Origin: Cellulosimicrobium sp. CUA-896
GTDB taxonomy: Bacteria > Actinomycetota > Actinomycetes > Actinomycetales > Cellulomonadaceae
Assembly (NCBI RefSeq): GCF_001942335.1
Contig: NZ_MKKH01000008.1
Location: forward strand, 1-64,000
Length of the DNA: 64,000 nucleotides
Direction: 5' to 3'
The translations under genes were made by a program, and so were the position numbers. Positions 20,349 through 30,307 of the stretch are shown piece by piece (positions within the stretch are counted from its first letter, which is position 1; the number at the start of each line of letters is the position of its first letter). The notes under the pieces are model-generated. The model was given only the letters and a program-made list of their open reading frames with translations. It was not told the origin of the DNA and ran no database searches.

Positions 20349-21032
20349 TCAGGCTCGGGTGTCCCCGTGCCCCGCCCGCAGGTCCGCCAGCATCCCGTCG
20401 ACGAGGGACTCCTGCAGCAGGCCCGTCAGCAGGAAGACGCTCACGAGGAACCGGCGCGCCGCGCCGCCGTCGACGTCGCCCTGCGGCCCGTCCTCGCCCT
20501 CCGAGTCCAGCTCGTCGTACAGCCCCTCGACCTGGGCGTCGGTCCGCAGGTCCAGGCGCTCGGCGAGGACGAGGCGCACGTCCGTCAGCGCGCCCGCGAC
20601 CCGGCGTGCCGTGTCGCGCGGGACCACGAACGGTGCCGCCGACGCCGGCTCGCCGTCGACGAGCATCTGGCCGAGGAGCACCAGCCGGCCGATCTTCTCC
20701 GCCGCGAGGTCGCCCTGCGTGAAGCGCCGGAACTCCGCGGCGACGTCCGTGTCGTCGGACGCGTCGGGCAGCAGCCGCCGGACCGCCGGGTCGGCGGGCG
20801 CGCCCTCGGCCGCGTCACCGGGCGTCGGCGGCGGCCCCGTCCACCCGGGCGGCGTCCAGGCGCCGTCGACGCCGCCCCTCGGCTCCGGCGGGTCCGCCGG
20901 GGCGACGGCGCGGTCGCCCACCTCGTCCTGGAGCATCTGCGCGACGTCGCCCGCCACCTGCGCGAGGACGATCCGCTCGGACGGCTCCAGCTCCGCGACG
21001 TATCCGAGCGGCTCGGGGCGGAACGGCCTCAC
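20349..21032 (-). CDS. DUF2017 family protein
   Basis: The 227-residue soluble protein starts [20 protein letters not shown] and ends [18 protein letters not shown], as expected for DUF2017, a family usually found next to clpS in actinobacteria. A Pro/Gly-rich acidic insert spans about 50-85. The GTG start overlaps the clpS stop (GTGA). The function is unknown; the linkage suggests a link with Clp-mediated proteolysis, which is inference. Confidence 0.8.
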   Translation of the reverse strand: MRPFRPEPLGYVAELEPSERIVLAQVAGDVAQMLQDEVGDRAVAPADPPEPRGGVDGAWTPPGWTGPPPTPGDAAEGAPADPAVRRLLPDASDDTDVAAEFRRFTQGDLAAEKIGRLVLLGQMLVDGEPASAAPFVVPRDTARRVAGALTDVRLVLAERLDLRTDAQVEGLYDELDSEGEDGPQGDVDGGAARRFLVSVFLLTGLLQESLVDGMLADLRAGHGDTRA

Positions 21033-21382
21033 GAGGCGTCGCTCCGCTGCATCGTGGCCCACAGCCCGTACGAGTGCATCGCCTGCACGTCGACCTCCAT
21101 CCGCTCGCGGTCCCCCGTCGAGACGACCGCGCGGCCCTCGTGGTGGACCTGCAGCATCAGCTCGTTCGCCCGCGGGGGCGGGTACCCGAAGTAGGACTCG
21201 AACACGTACGCGACGTAGCTCATGAGGTTGACGGGGTCGTTCCAGACGAGGGTCACCCACGGCGGCTCGGTCGCGACGTCGAGGTCGGCGCGCGTCGCCT
21301 CGTCGGGGACCGTGACGGACGCCCGCGGACGGGCAGCACGCACGAGGGCGGGGGAGGACTCACGCCACCACTGTATTTGCAC
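21029..21382 (-). CDS. clpS: ClpS, N-end rule adaptor for ClpAP/ClpCP
   Basis: ClpS delivers N-degron substrates to the Clp protease. [26 protein letters not shown] and the [19 protein letters not shown] segment give a confident match. The GTG at 21382 keeps the frame. However, a TACAGT hexamer at 21370-21375 lies exactly 6 nt before another GTG (21363) in a neighbouring frame. If one base is missing in the following C-rich stretch, as in many genes here, that GTG would be the true leaderless start. It overlaps the DUF2017 start. Confidence 0.88.
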   Translation of the reverse strand: MQIQWWRESSPALVRAARPRASVTVPDEATRADLDVATEPPWVTLVWNDPVNLMSYVAYVFESYFGYPPPRANELMLQVHHEGRAVVSTGDRERMEVDVQAMHSYGLWATMQRSDAS

Positions 21383-21427
21383 CGCATCTGCGCGCTCGTC
21401 GGCAGCACGCGGTGCGCCGACCTGCCC

Positions 21428-21433
21428 TAGGTT
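21428..21433 (+). promoter_or_regulatory. -10 element TAGGTT for pncB
   Basis: TAGGTT ends 6 nt before an ATG at 21440, the spacing seen at many leaderless genes of this window. From that ATG a 12-codon frame ([12 protein letters not shown]) overlaps the annotated pncB ATG. One extra C in the CCC run near 21470 would fuse the two in frame. Confidence 0.55.
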
Positions 21434-21474
21434 TGTCGCATGAGCCTCCCCCACCAGGCAGCGCCGCCCTGCCG

Positions 21475-22866
21475 ATGACGATCGACGCCATCTCGCTCAG
21501 ACGTCCCGCGGGGCCGGCGAGCGACCTCGCCCCGCCCGCGTCGACCGCACTCCTCACCGACCGCTACGAGCTGACGATGCTCGAGGCGGCGCTCGCCGAC
21601 GGCACCGCGCACCGGCACTGCCTCTTCGAGGTCTTCACGCGTCGCCTGCCGGCGGGGCGCCGGTACGGGGTGCTCGCGGGGACGGGCCGCGTGCTCGAGG
21701 CGCTGCCCTCGTTCCGCTTCTCCTCCCACGAGCTCGACTGGCTCCACGACAACGCCGTCGTGGGCGAGCGCACCCTGGAGTACCTCGCGGACTACCGGTT
21801 CACCGGCTCGATCAGCGGGTACGCCGAGGGCGAGGTGTTCTTCCCGCAGTCCCCCGTGATGCTCGTGGAGGGGACGTTCGCCGAGGCCGTCGTGCTCGAG
21901 ACGCTCGTGCTGTCGATCCTCAACTACGACTCGGCGATCGCGTCCGCGGCCTCGCGCATGACGAGCGCGGCGGTCGAGAGACCCTGCCTCGAGATGGGCG
22001 CACGGCGCGCGAACGAGCAGGCCGCCGTCGCCGCGGCGCGCGCCGCCGTCGTCGCCGGTTTCGCCGGGACGTCCAACCTCGAGGCCGGACGCCGCTACGG
22101 CCTGCCCACGATCGGCACCGCGGCCCACGCTTTCACGCTCCTGCACGACGACGAGGAGTCGGCGTTCGCGTCGCAGGTCGCCTCGCAGGGGCCCGGGACC
22201 ACCCTGCTCGTCGACACCTACGACGTGCGCCGTGGCGTGGAGAACGCCGTGCGCGCGGCCGGGCCGGGCCTCGGCGCCGTGCGCCTCGACTCCGGGGACC
22301 TGGGGGGCCTGGCGGTCGAGGTGCGGCGCCAGCTCGACGCGCTCGGCGCGCGCGACACCCGCATCACGGTGACGTCCGACCTCGACGAGTACGCGATCGC
22401 CGCGCTCGCCGCGGCGCCCGTCGACTCCTACGGCGTCGGGACGTCGCTCGTCACCGGCTCGGGCGCCCCCACGTGCGGCATGGTCTACAAGCTCGTCGCG
22501 CGCTCGAACGGCTCCGGCATGCTCGAGCCGGTCGCGAAGGCGTCGACCGCGAAGACGAGCGCCGGCGGGCGCAAGGCCGCCGCGCGTCGCTACGACGAGG
22601 ACGGCCGCGCCGTGGAGGAGCTGCTCGTCACCGGACCGGACCTCGCCGTGCGCGACTGGGACCCCGAGCGCGAGCCGGGCGACGTGCGCCCGCTCCAGGT
22701 GCCGCTCGTCGTGGACGGCGCGGTGGACTCGCGGTGGGTCGGGTCGTACGGCGTGGAGAACGCGACCGAGCGCCACCGCGACGCCCGCGCGGAGCTGCCG
22801 CGCGGCGCGCGCCGCCTGTCCGCCGGGGACCCGGCGATCCCGACGACCGTCCGCACGCTGGTCTGA
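21475..22866 (+). CDS. pncB: Nicotinate phosphoribosyltransferase
   Basis: The enzyme converts nicotinate and PRPP to nicotinate mononucleotide in NAD salvage. The 463 residues include [17 protein letters not shown] near 24, [30 protein letters not shown] and [11 protein letters not shown], all typical of the family. The ATG at 21475 is the first in the intact frame, but no ribosome site precedes it. The likely true start is the ATG at 21440 read through a one-base gap (see the promoter entry). It is convergent with the helicase gene, 3 bp apart. Confidence 0.93.
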   Translation: MTIDAISLRRPAGPASDLAPPASTALLTDRYELTMLEAALADGTAHRHCLFEVFTRRLPAGRRYGVLAGTGRVLEALPSFRFSSHELDWLHDNAVVGERTLEYLADYRFTGSISGYAEGEVFFPQSPVMLVEGTFAEAVVLETLVLSILNYDSAIASAASRMTSAAVERPCLEMGARRANEQAAVAAARAAVVAGFAGTSNLEAGRRYGLPTIGTAAHAFTLLHDDEESAFASQVASQGPGTTLLVDTYDVRRGVENAVRAAGPGLGAVRLDSGDLGGLAVEVRRQLDALGARDTRITVTSDLDEYAIAALAAAPVDSYGVGTSLVTGSGAPTCGMVYKLVARSNGSGMLEPVAKASTAKTSAGGRKAAARRYDEDGRAVEELLVTGPDLAVRDWDPEREPGDVRPLQVPLVVDGAVDSRWVGSYGVENATERHRDARAELPRGARRLSAGDPAIPTTVRTLV

Positions 22867-22869
22867 GGC

Positions 22870-24735
22870 CTACTTCTGCCCGACGAACCAGCGGCGCACG
22901 AGCGCCACGCGCGCGTCGAGCTGCTCGACGGTCGCGAGGGGCACCTCGGGCCCGCCGCACCGGCGACGCAGCTCGGTGTGCACCGACCCGTGCGGCTGCC
23001 CGCTGCGGCGCGCCCACGCCGAGACGAGCTGCTGGAGCTCCTTGCGCAGCTCCGCCGCGCGCCGGTGCTCGAGCTCGGAGCGCTCCCGCTCGGCCGACGC
23101 CGGGTTCTTCGACCGCGCGCTCATCTGGTCGGCCTGGCGCTGGCGCAGCAGCGTCGTCACCTGGTCGGCGTCGAGCAGACCGGGCAGGCCGAGGAAGTCG
23201 AGCTCCTCGTCGGAGCCGACGTCCGCCCCCGTGCCGAACTCGCCGCCGTCGAACAGCACGCGGTCGAACGACGCCTGCGCCTCGAGCGCCTCGAACGTGC
23301 CCTGCACGAGCTCGCCGGACGCCTTGTCCTCGCGGTTGGCCGCGGCGAGCTCCGCCGCCTCGGGGTCGAACCCGTCCCCCTGCTCCTCGGCGGTCAGAGG
23401 ACGGTCGAGCGCGTGGTCGCGCTCGGCCTCGAGCCCGTTCGCGAGCTCGAGCAGCGGCGCGACGCTCGGCAGGAACACCGAGGCGGTCTCGCCGCGGCGC
23501 CGGGCGCGGACGAAGCGACCGACCGCCTGCGCGAAGAACAGCGGTGTCGACGTCGACGTGGCGTACACGCCGACCGCGAGCCGGGGCACGTCGACGCCCT
23601 CGGAGACCATGCGCACGGCGACCATCCACCGCTGGTCACCGTCGGAGAACTCCTCGATGCGGGCGCTGGCGCCGTCGTCGTCGGAGAGCACGACCGTCGG
23701 CGACGTCCCGGTGATCCGTGCGAGGTGCCCGGCGTACGCGCGCGCGTCCGTCTGGTCCGTCGCGATGACGAGCGCGCCGGCGTCCGGGATCGCCCGGCGG
23801 ACCTCCGACAGCCGCTTGTCGGCGGCCGCGAGGACCGACGGGATCCACTCGCCGTTCGGGTCCAGCGCGGTACGCCACGCCTGACCGGTCATGTCCTTCG
23901 TGAGCGGCTCGCCGAGCCGCGCGCTGACCTCGTCGCCGGCCTTCGTGCGCCAGCGCATCTGGCCGGAGTACGTGAGGAAGAGCACGGGCCGCACGACGTG
24001 GTCGCGCAGCGCCTCGCCGTACCCGTAGGTGTAGTCCGCCTTCGAGCGGCGGATGCCGTCGGGGCCGCGCTCGTACTCGACGAACGGGATCGCCGCGGTG
24101 TCGGAGCGGAACGGCGTCCCCGTGAGGCTCAGCCGGCGGGTCGCGTCCTCGAACGCCTCGCGGACGGCGTCGCCCCACGACAGCGCGTCGCCGCCGTGGT
24201 GGACCTCGTCGAGGATGACCAGCGTGCGGTCGGCCGTCGTGCGCGCGGCGTGCAGGGCGGGCTTCGCGGCGACCTGCGCGTAGGTGAGCGCGACGCCGTC
24301 GTAGTGCGCGCCGTGGCGGCCCTGGCTGTTGCGGAAGTTCGGGTCGATGCGGATGCCGACGCGCGCGGCGGCGTCGGCCCACTGGTGCTTGAGGTGCTCC
24401 GTGGGCGCGACGATCGTCACGCGCCGCACCGTGCCCTGCTCGAGCAGCTCGGTGGCGACGCGCAGCGCGAACGTGGTCTTGCCCGCGCCGGGTGTCGCGA
24501 CGGCGAGGAAGTCACGGGGCGCACGCGCGCGGTACAGCTCCAGGGCCTGCGCCTGCCAGGCGCGCAGCTTGGAGGCCGAACCCCACGGGGCGCGGCGCGG
24601 GAACGCCGGCGACAGGTGGGAGGCGGCGGCCGACGACGGGCTCTGCGGAGCGCCGGCGACGGAGGCCGCGGGAGCAGCGGGAGCGCTGCGGGGGGTGGAA
24701 GGGGAGGTGGACGACGGGTGGTGCGTGCCGCTCAC
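22870..24735 (-). CDS. SF2 DEAD/DEAH-box helicase
   Basis: The 621-residue protein has a low-complexity Ser/Pro/Ala N-terminus (1-50), Walker A ATPGAGKTT (80-88), the Walker B-like DEVHHGG (176-182), the SLTGTPFRSD motif III and a C-terminal helicase domain with SEGVDVPRLAVGVYAT and QAVGRFVRARRRGE. It probably unwinds DNA or RNA; close relatives are annotated as restriction-like or repair helicases without firm function. The ATG overlaps the stop of the DUF3039 gene (ATGA), a conserved actinobacterial pair. The frame is intact. Confidence 0.88.
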   Translation of the reverse strand: MSGTHHPSSTSPSTPRSAPAAPAASVAGAPQSPSSAAASHLSPAFPRRAPWGSASKLRAWQAQALELYRARAPRDFLAVATPGAGKTTFALRVATELLEQGTVRRVTIVAPTEHLKHQWADAAARVGIRIDPNFRNSQGRHGAHYDGVALTYAQVAAKPALHAARTTADRTLVILDEVHHGGDALSWGDAVREAFEDATRRLSLTGTPFRSDTAAIPFVEYERGPDGIRRSKADYTYGYGEALRDHVVRPVLFLTYSGQMRWRTKAGDEVSARLGEPLTKDMTGQAWRTALDPNGEWIPSVLAAADKRLSEVRRAIPDAGALVIATDQTDARAYAGHLARITGTSPTVVLSDDDGASARIEEFSDGDQRWMVAVRMVSEGVDVPRLAVGVYATSTSTPLFFAQAVGRFVRARRRGETASVFLPSVAPLLELANGLEAERDHALDRPLTAEEQGDGFDPEAAELAAANREDKASGELVQGTFEALEAQASFDRVLFDGGEFGTGADVGSDEELDFLGLPGLLDADQVTTLLRQRQADQMSARSKNPASAERERSELEHRRAAELRKELQQLVSAWARRSGQPHGSVHTELRRRCGGPEVPLATVEQLDARVALVRRWFVGQK

Positions 24736-25073
24736 GTGGCGGAGTCACCCTCGCCGTCCTGCGGCTCGCGCAGACCCTCGTAGATCTCCTTGCACGTGGG
24801 GCAGACCGGGAACTTGCTCGGGTCGCGCCCCGGGACCCAGACCTTGCCGCACAGCGCGATCACCGGCTTGCCGGAGAGCGCCGACTCCATGATCTTCTCC
24901 TTGCGCACGTAGTGCGCGAAGCGCTCGTGGTCGCCCGGCTCGGCCTGCTCGCGCGTCTCCTCGCGCTCGAGGAGGCCCGTCGAGCCGGCGCGCTGCGGGT
25001 CGCTCGGCTGCGCCGGTCCCCGGGACGGGTCCTCGGGCCCACCGGGGGGCGTGCTCGCGCGGAGTTCGATCAT
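24732..25073 (-). CDS. DUF3039 family zinc-ribbon-like protein
   Basis: The 113-residue protein has HERFAHYVRKEKIMESALSG followed by ALCGKVWVPGRDPSKFPVCPTCKEIYEGL. The spaced cysteines (one C, then CPTC) suggest metal binding. The ATG at 25073 is 7 nt after TAGACT, the leaderless pattern. It is coupled to the downstream helicase by an ATGA overlap. The function is unknown; the tight pairing suggests a helicase partner. Confidence 0.82.
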   Translation of the reverse strand: MIELRASTPPGGPEDPSRGPAQPSDPQRAGSTGLLEREETREQAEPGDHERFAHYVRKEKIMESALSGKPVIALCGKVWVPGRDPSKFPVCPTCKEIYEGLREPQDGEGDSAT

Positions 25074-25122
25074 GGTCGGAAGTCTACGTCGCCCCACCCG
25101 CACGCCGGACGCCGCGGCGCGC

Positions 25123-25905
25123 TCACAACCCCTGCCACGGCGGCTTCGCCGCGTACGACTGGCGGTAGTAGGCCGCGAGCTGCAGACGCGAGGCGGCGGC
25201 GTCGTCGACCAGCACGGTCGCGTGCGGGTGCATCTGCATGATCGTGGCGGGCCACAGCGCGGACACGGGGCCCTCGACCAGCTGGTGCACCGCCTCGGCC
25301 TTGCCGCGCCCGGTGGCGAGCAGCACGAGGTGGCGCGCGGACATGATCGTCGCGAGGCCCTGGGTGAGGCAGTGGGTGGGTACCTGGTCGACGTCGTCGC
25401 CGAAGAAGCGCGCGTTGTCCTCGCGCGTCTGCGACGTGAGCGTCTTGATCCGCGTGCGCGAGGCGAGCGAGGACCCCGGCTCGTTGAACGCGATGTGCCC
25501 GTCCGTCCCGATGCCGAGGATCTGCAGGTCGACCCCGCCGGCGTCCGCGATCGCCGCCTCGTACGCCGCGCACGCGGCGGGCAGGTCCTCGGCGAGGCCG
25601 TCCGGCCCCTGCACCGCCCCGGGCGCGAGGTCGACGCGCGAGGCGATCTCGGCGTCGATGACGTTCCGGTACCGCTGGGGGTGGTCCGCGGGCAGCCCCA
25701 CGTACTCGTCCAGCAGGAACGCCCGTGCCCGGGCGAAGCTCAGGCCCTCCTCGGCGTGCCGGCGCGCGAGCTCGTCGTACACCTTGAGCGGGCTCGACCC
25801 CGTGGCCAGCCCCAGGACGGCGTCCGGTCGCGCGCGCACCAGCGCGGCGACCGCGTCCGCGGCGAGCCGGGCGAGCGTCTCGCCCGGCGCGATCACGACC
25901 TCCAC
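25123..25905 (-). CDS. nagB: Glucosamine-6-phosphate deaminase
   Basis: NagB converts glucosamine-6-phosphate to fructose-6-phosphate and ammonia. The 260 residues show LGLATGSSPLKVYDEL, LLDEYVGLP, QILGIGTDGHIAFNEPGSS (catalytic Asp and His) and VPTHCLTQGLATIM. The GTG at 25905 overlaps the preceding ROK kinase gene by 13 bp, so it is the last gene of the sugar transport operon. No nagA deacetylase is in the window. Confidence 0.95.
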   Translation of the reverse strand: MEVVIAPGETLARLAADAVAALVRARPDAVLGLATGSSPLKVYDELARRHAEEGLSFARARAFLLDEYVGLPADHPQRYRNVIDAEIASRVDLAPGAVQGPDGLAEDLPAACAAYEAAIADAGGVDLQILGIGTDGHIAFNEPGSSLASRTRIKTLTSQTREDNARFFGDDVDQVPTHCLTQGLATIMSARHLVLLATGRGKAEAVHQLVEGPVSALWPATIMQMHPHATVLVDDAAASRLQLAAYYRQSYAAKPPWQGL

Positions 25906-26944
25906 GAGAGCTCCTCTCGACGGCCGACGAGGGCGGCGCCCACGGCGGCGACGGGCACGTCGGCGGGCGCGAGGGACACGCGGTCCGCGAGCCGCAGCGA
26001 CGACAGGAAGGGGGACGTGCGCGACTGCGCGTCGAGCGCCGCCCGCACCGCGTCGAGCAGCGGTGCGCCGAGCGCCGACACGCCGCCGCCCAGGACGACG
26101 TGGCGCACGTCGACCGTGAGCTGGAGGATGCGCACCGCGCTCGCGACGGCGGACGCGAACTCGTCCTTGATCCGCCGTGCGTCCGGGTCGCCCGCGGCCG
26201 CGGCCTCGAACAGCTCCGCCGGGGCGGGGCGTCCGTGGCGCGACGGCCACCGCGCGCCGAGCGCGGAGCCGGAGGCGTAGACCTCGACGCAGCCGCGCTG
26301 CCCGCACGCGCACGGCGGCCCGTGGGGGTCCACGGGGATGTGGCCGATCTCCCCCGCCGCTCCGGTCACGCCGCGGCGCACCTCGCCGCCGAGCACGATC
26401 CCGGCGGCGAGGCCGGTCCCGAGGGCCAGGAAGGCGAGGTCGGTGCCGTCGGCCCCCATGGCGTGCGCGGCACCCAGCGCCGCGACGTTGAGGTCGTTGT
26501 CCACGTGGACCGGCACTCCCCCGACCGCTCGGGAGAGCCGGTCGGCGAGGGGGAAGCGCGCCCCGTCCACCCCGAGGTTCACGGCGTGGGTCACCGAGCC
26601 GTCGGCGGGGTCGACGAGGCCCGGCACGCCGACCCCGACCCCTCGAGGTCGCGGACCGCGACGCCGGCCTGCCGGGCGGCGTCGTGCACCGCGCGCGCGG
26701 CGCTCGCCACGACGCCCTCCGGTCCGCGGACCGTGGGGACGCGTACGGTCCCGTGCGCCGCGCCGTCGGGGTCGAGGACGGTGGCCAGCACCTTCGTGCC
26801 GCCGACGTCCAGGCCTGCCGTCCACCCGGGGCTGCGACGTCCGCGGACGGGCGCTCCCCCCGGGGGGACGGGTGTCGGGCTCTTGGCGCCCGGGACCGCG
26901 GCCGCCTCGCCGTCGACGGAGGCGGTCGTGCTCGTCTCGCTCAC
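25893..26944 (-). CDS. ROK-family sugar kinase (one frame break)
   Basis: About 350 residues without an N-terminal DNA-binding domain, so it is probably a kinase. GLDVGGTKVLATVLD (about 44) is the ATP-binding motif, HVDNDLNVAALGAA carries the catalytic Asp, and GEIGHIPVDPHGPPCACGQRGCVEVYAS is the ROK zinc motif. A G run of five is read as four near 26640, breaking the frame between RDLEG and VGVGVPGL. The GTG at 26944 follows the permease stop by 1 bp. In context it would phosphorylate glucosamine or N-acetylglucosamine; this is inference from nagB. Confidence 0.85.
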
Positions 26945-26945
26945 G

Positions 26946-27863
26946 TCAGCCCTTCACCGCACCCGACACGAGGCCCCCGGTCATGCGGCCCTGGACGACG
27001 AGGAAGAAGACGATGACGGGCACCGCGATGAGGGTCGAGGCCGCCATCACCTCGCCCCAGTTCACGCCCTGGCTCACGCTCGAGTTGAGGAACGAGCGCA
27101 GCCACAGCGGCAGCGTCTCGGCCTGGTTCGACGGCAGGGCCACGAGGGCGATGGTGAACTCGTTCCAGGCCTGGAGGAACGCGTAGACGCCGGCCGCGAC
27201 GAGCCCCGGCGCGAGCAGCGGGAAGGTGATCCGCACGAACGCGCCCGTGCGGCTGAGCCCGTCGACCATGGCGGCCTCCTCGAGCTCCGCGGGGACGCCC
27301 GCGACGAACCCGCGCAGCATCCAGACCGTGAACGGCACGACGGCCGCGGTGTACAGCACGGTCACGCCGATCGCGGTGTTGAGCAGCTCCGCGCTCGACA
27401 GCATCCGGTACTGCGCGATGAACAGCCCCTCGGCGGGGAGCATCTGGATGAACAGCAGCGCCACGACGAAGGACTTGCGGCCGCGGAAGCGGAACCGGCT
27501 GATCGCGAGCGCGGCGAGAAAGGCGAAGACGAGCACGAGCACGACGGTCGAGAGCGTCACGACGAGGCTCATCCGCAGCGCCGAGAGGAAGGACGAGCCC
27601 TCGAGCACGGAGGCGTAGTTGAACGTGCCCGCGTCGAGGCTGACGAACGTCGGCGTCCGGGACTGGACCTGGGTGCGCGGCAGGAGCGAGGTGTTGACCA
27701 TCCAGTAGACGGGGAACACCCACACCGCCGCGACGACCAGGGCGGCGACGGTCGCGGCGACGGTGCCGGGGCGCGTGCGGCGGCGCCCGGTCCGCGGCGT
27801 CGCCGCCGCGGACCGCCCCGGGCTCTGGCGCACCGGGCCTCGTGTCGGGGTCGCGGTGGTCAT
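26946..27863 (-). CDS. Sugar ABC transporter permease (MalG type)
   Basis: The 305-residue inner-membrane protein has six or so membrane segments and the EAA loop EEAAMVDGLSRTGAFVRITFPLLAPGL, which contacts the ATPase. It is the MalG/LacG-like partner of the permease encoded just upstream, whose stop it overlaps by four bases (ATGA). No ATP-binding subunit is in the cluster, so a shared MsiK-type ATPase elsewhere is likely, as in Streptomyces sugar transporters. Confidence 0.92.
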   Translation of the reverse strand: MTTATPTRGPVRQSPGRSAAATPRTGRRRTRPGTVAATVAALVVAAVWVFPVYWMVNTSLLPRTQVQSRTPTFVSLDAGTFNYASVLEGSSFLSALRMSLVVTLSTVVLVLVFAFLAALAISRFRFRGRKSFVVALLFIQMLPAEGLFIAQYRMLSSAELLNTAIGVTVLYTAAVVPFTVWMLRGFVAGVPAELEEAAMVDGLSRTGAFVRITFPLLAPGLVAAGVYAFLQAWNEFTIALVALPSNQAETLPLWLRSFLNSSVSQGVNWGEVMAASTLIAVPVIVFFLVVQGRMTGGLVSGAVKG

Positions 27864-28822
27864 GCCTCGTCCTCCTTGAGCAGGCTGCGGACATAGGGCC
27901 AGCTGAGCAGGATCGTCAGCGCCAGGACGAAGATCGAGACGGCGGCGGCGCCGGCGAAGTCCTGGCGCCCGACGCCGAGCTCGTAGATGAAGTTGCCCAG
28001 CAGGTTGGTCTCGGAGACGGGTGCGCCGCCGTCCTGCAGGAGCCGGATCTGGCCGAACACGCGCAGGTCCCAGATGATCTGCAGCAGCAGGACGATGGAC
28101 AGCACGGGCCGGATCATGGGCACGACGATGTTCCAGAACGCCCGCCAGGGCCCGGCGCCGTCGAGGGCCGCGGCCTCCATGACCTCCTCCGAGACCTGGG
28201 TGAGCGCCGCGTAGACGGACAGGGCGACGAAGGGCACGGACATCCACACGACGACGAGCGTCGCGACGAGGTAGAACGTCAGCGGCTGCGCGAGCCAGGA
28301 GTAGCCCTGGAAGCCGTCGAGCCCGAGCTGGACGAGGAGCCAGTTGACGACGCCCGAGCGCCAGTCGAACAACCACTTGAAGACGGTCACGGCGGCGACC
28401 ATCGGCATCGCCCAGGCGAGCAGCATCGCGACCTGCAGGACCAGGCGCGCGGCGCGGGTCGCGGCTCGCATGAGCACCGCGAAGAGCGTGCCGAGGGCGA
28501 CGGTGAGCAGGGCGTTGACGAGGCAGAAGACCACGGAGCGGGTGACGACGGCCCACAGCGACGGGTCGGCGAACAGGCGAGCGTAGTTGTCGAGGCCGAC
28601 GAAGGTCGGCGGCTGCCCGAACTGCTGCGCCAGCCCGAACTCCTGCAGGGACGTGACGACCTGCCAGTAGACCGGGTAGCCCATGCCGAGCAGGATCACG
28701 AGGACGGCGGCGGCGATCAGCAGGTACGGCGCCCGCGACCGGCGACGACGGCGCGGCGTGCGCGCCGGGCCGGAGACGTCCGGCACGGCGGACCCGACGA
28801 CCGCGGAGGTGGTGGTTCTCAT
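27860..28822 (-). CDS. Sugar ABC transporter permease (MalF type)
   Basis: The 320-residue membrane protein has an Arg-rich cytoplasmic start (RRRRRSRAPY), a first segment at about 32-52 and an EAA loop EEVMEAAALDGAGPWRAFWNIVVPMI. It forms the heterodimeric channel with the following permease. The ATG at 28822 follows the binding-protein gene by 101 bp, which holds a strong hairpin. The last residues (LLKEDEA) overlap the next start. Confidence 0.92.
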   Translation of the reverse strand: MRTTTSAVVGSAVPDVSGPARTPRRRRRSRAPYLLIAAAVLVILLGMGYPVYWQVVTSLQEFGLAQQFGQPPTFVGLDNYARLFADPSLWAVVTRSVVFCLVNALLTVALGTLFAVLMRAATRAARLVLQVAMLLAWAMPMVAAVTVFKWLFDWRSGVVNWLLVQLGLDGFQGYSWLAQPLTFYLVATLVVVWMSVPFVALSVYAALTQVSEEVMEAAALDGAGPWRAFWNIVVPMIRPVLSIVLLLQIIWDLRVFGQIRLLQDGGAPVSETNLLGNFIYELGVGRQDFAGAAAVSIFVLALTILLSWPYVRSLLKEDEA

Positions 28823-28849
28823 GGGGAGGCTCCTCCCGGGCCGCCCGCT

Positions 28850-28888
28850 CCCGCCGGTCCTAACGGTGGTGCCGTCAGGACCGGCGGG
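28850..28888 (-). terminator. Intra-operon hairpin after the binding-protein gene
   Basis: A perfect 12-bp stem (28850-28861 with 28877-28888) closes a 15-nt loop between the binding-protein stop and the first permease. Such hairpins commonly protect or partly terminate the message so that the binding protein is made in excess over the membrane subunits. Confidence 0.75.
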
Positions 28889-28923
28889 CAGGCGCCGCCC
28901 GGACTCGGACCGACGTGGTCGCG

Positions 28924-30252
28924 TCAGCCGTTGTTCAGCATCGGGGTGATCTTCTCGTCGTACTCCGCGGCGAGCGCTGTGACGTCGCCACCCTCGGCGA
29001 TCTTCTGGAAGAGCTCCTCGTAGACGAGCGCGCCCTCGACCGCGGCCCAGCCCGGGGCCGGCGGCGTGAGCTTCGAGTCGGCGGCCGTCGCGATCATCGT
29101 CTCGGCGAACTTGTCGTCGCCGAGGCTGTCGACGTACTGGCTGTTCGCCGGGCCGAGGCCGTTCTCCCCCAGCATCGTCTGGTACTCCTCGGAGAAGATG
29201 ATGCGCAGGAGGTTCTCCGCGAGCTCGGGGTGCTGGGACTGCGCCGAGATCGCGATGTTGGAGCCGCCCGCGAACACGGGGGCCAGACCGCCGTCGACGC
29301 CGGGCAGGCCGAAGATGTCGTACTTCGACGCGTCGGCCATGCCGTCTCGCACCTCCTCGCCCTCGTCGTTCGTCGTGAGCTCGCCGATGGACCAGCGGGC
29401 CCAGCCCGGAGCCATGATCGTGGCGGCCTCGGGCGGCGTGCCGCCCTCGCCGTCGTTGAGGAACTCCCAGTACGCGACGTCCTGCGCGGTGGCGGGGACG
29501 TTCGAGGCGCCGGCGTAGACGTCCTGCCACTGCTCGAGGCCCGCGACGGTGCTCGGGTCGCTGAGGGTGGACACCCACTCGCCGTCCTCCTCGACGGCGA
29601 GCTCGCCGCCGTTCGCGAAGACCCACGAGATGCCGTTGCGCCAGTCCTGTCCGCCCATCGCGAAGCCCGACTGGCTGTCGGTCCGCAGCGCCTTCACCGA
29701 CTCGGAGAACTCGGCGAGGTTCTGCGGGACCTCGAGCCCGGCCGCCGTCCAGATGTCGGGGCGGTAGAACATGTAGCGCGAGCCGAAGTAGTACGGCAGC
29801 GCGAAGTTCTGGTCGCCGACCGTGCCGGCCTCCACGAACGAGGGCAGCAGGTCGTCCCCACCGAGCTCCTCGTACAGCGGCGTCAGGTCGCGGAACGCGC
29901 CGACCGTGCTGAACGTCGACGACTGCGTGTTGCCGATCTCGGTGACGTCGGGCGTGTTCTCGGCGTCGGGCAGGGCGGTCGTCAGCGCGGTGACGAGGTC
30001 CGGCCACTCCTTCTGCTCGATGGTGAGCGTCGAGCCGGGGTTCTCGGCCTCGAAGGTGTCGACCAGGTAGTCGCGCAGCTCGTCCGGGGTGTCGGGTCCC
30101 GCGAGCCACAGCGTGATGTCGCCGGCCTCGGCCTCGCCGCCGGTGCCGTCGGTGTCGTCGTTGCCGCCTCCGCCGGAGCTGCAGGCGGTGAGCGCGAGCG
30201 CCAGGGTGATCGTCGACGCCACGGAGGTGGCGACGAGACGGTTCCTCTTCAC
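28924..30252 (-). CDS. Sugar ABC transporter substrate-binding lipoprotein
   Basis: The 442-residue family 1 extracellular binding protein has a lipoprotein signal with lipobox LTAC (Cys24), then a Gly/Ser/Asp-rich linker. ITLWLAGPDTPDE begins the mature domain, and DVTEIGNTQSSTF and LPYYFGSRYMFYRPDIW follow the usual sugar-binder layout. The GTG at 30252 has GAGAGGAAG upstream. The substrate is probably an amino sugar or chito-oligosaccharide because of nagB and the ROK genes, but this is inferred. Confidence 0.9.
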   Translation of the reverse strand: MKRNRLVATSVASTITLALALTACSSGGGGNDDTDGTGGEAEAGDITLWLAGPDTPDELRDYLVDTFEAENPGSTLTIEQKEWPDLVTALTTALPDAENTPDVTEIGNTQSSTFSTVGAFRDLTPLYEELGGDDLLPSFVEAGTVGDQNFALPYYFGSRYMFYRPDIWTAAGLEVPQNLAEFSESVKALRTDSQSGFAMGGQDWRNGISWVFANGGELAVEEDGEWVSTLSDPSTVAGLEQWQDVYAGASNVPATAQDVAYWEFLNDGEGGTPPEAATIMAPGWARWSIGELTTNDEGEEVRDGMADASKYDIFGLPGVDGGLAPVFAGGSNIAISAQSQHPELAENLLRIIFSEEYQTMLGENGLGPANSQYVDSLGDDKFAETMIATAADSKLTPPAPGWAAVEGALVYEELFQKIAEGGDVTALAAEYDEKITPMLNNG

Positions 30253-30307
30253 GGGGTGCTTCCTCTCGGTGTCTGTGCGGCGTCGTCGGTGACGCGCACG
30301 GAGTGTG

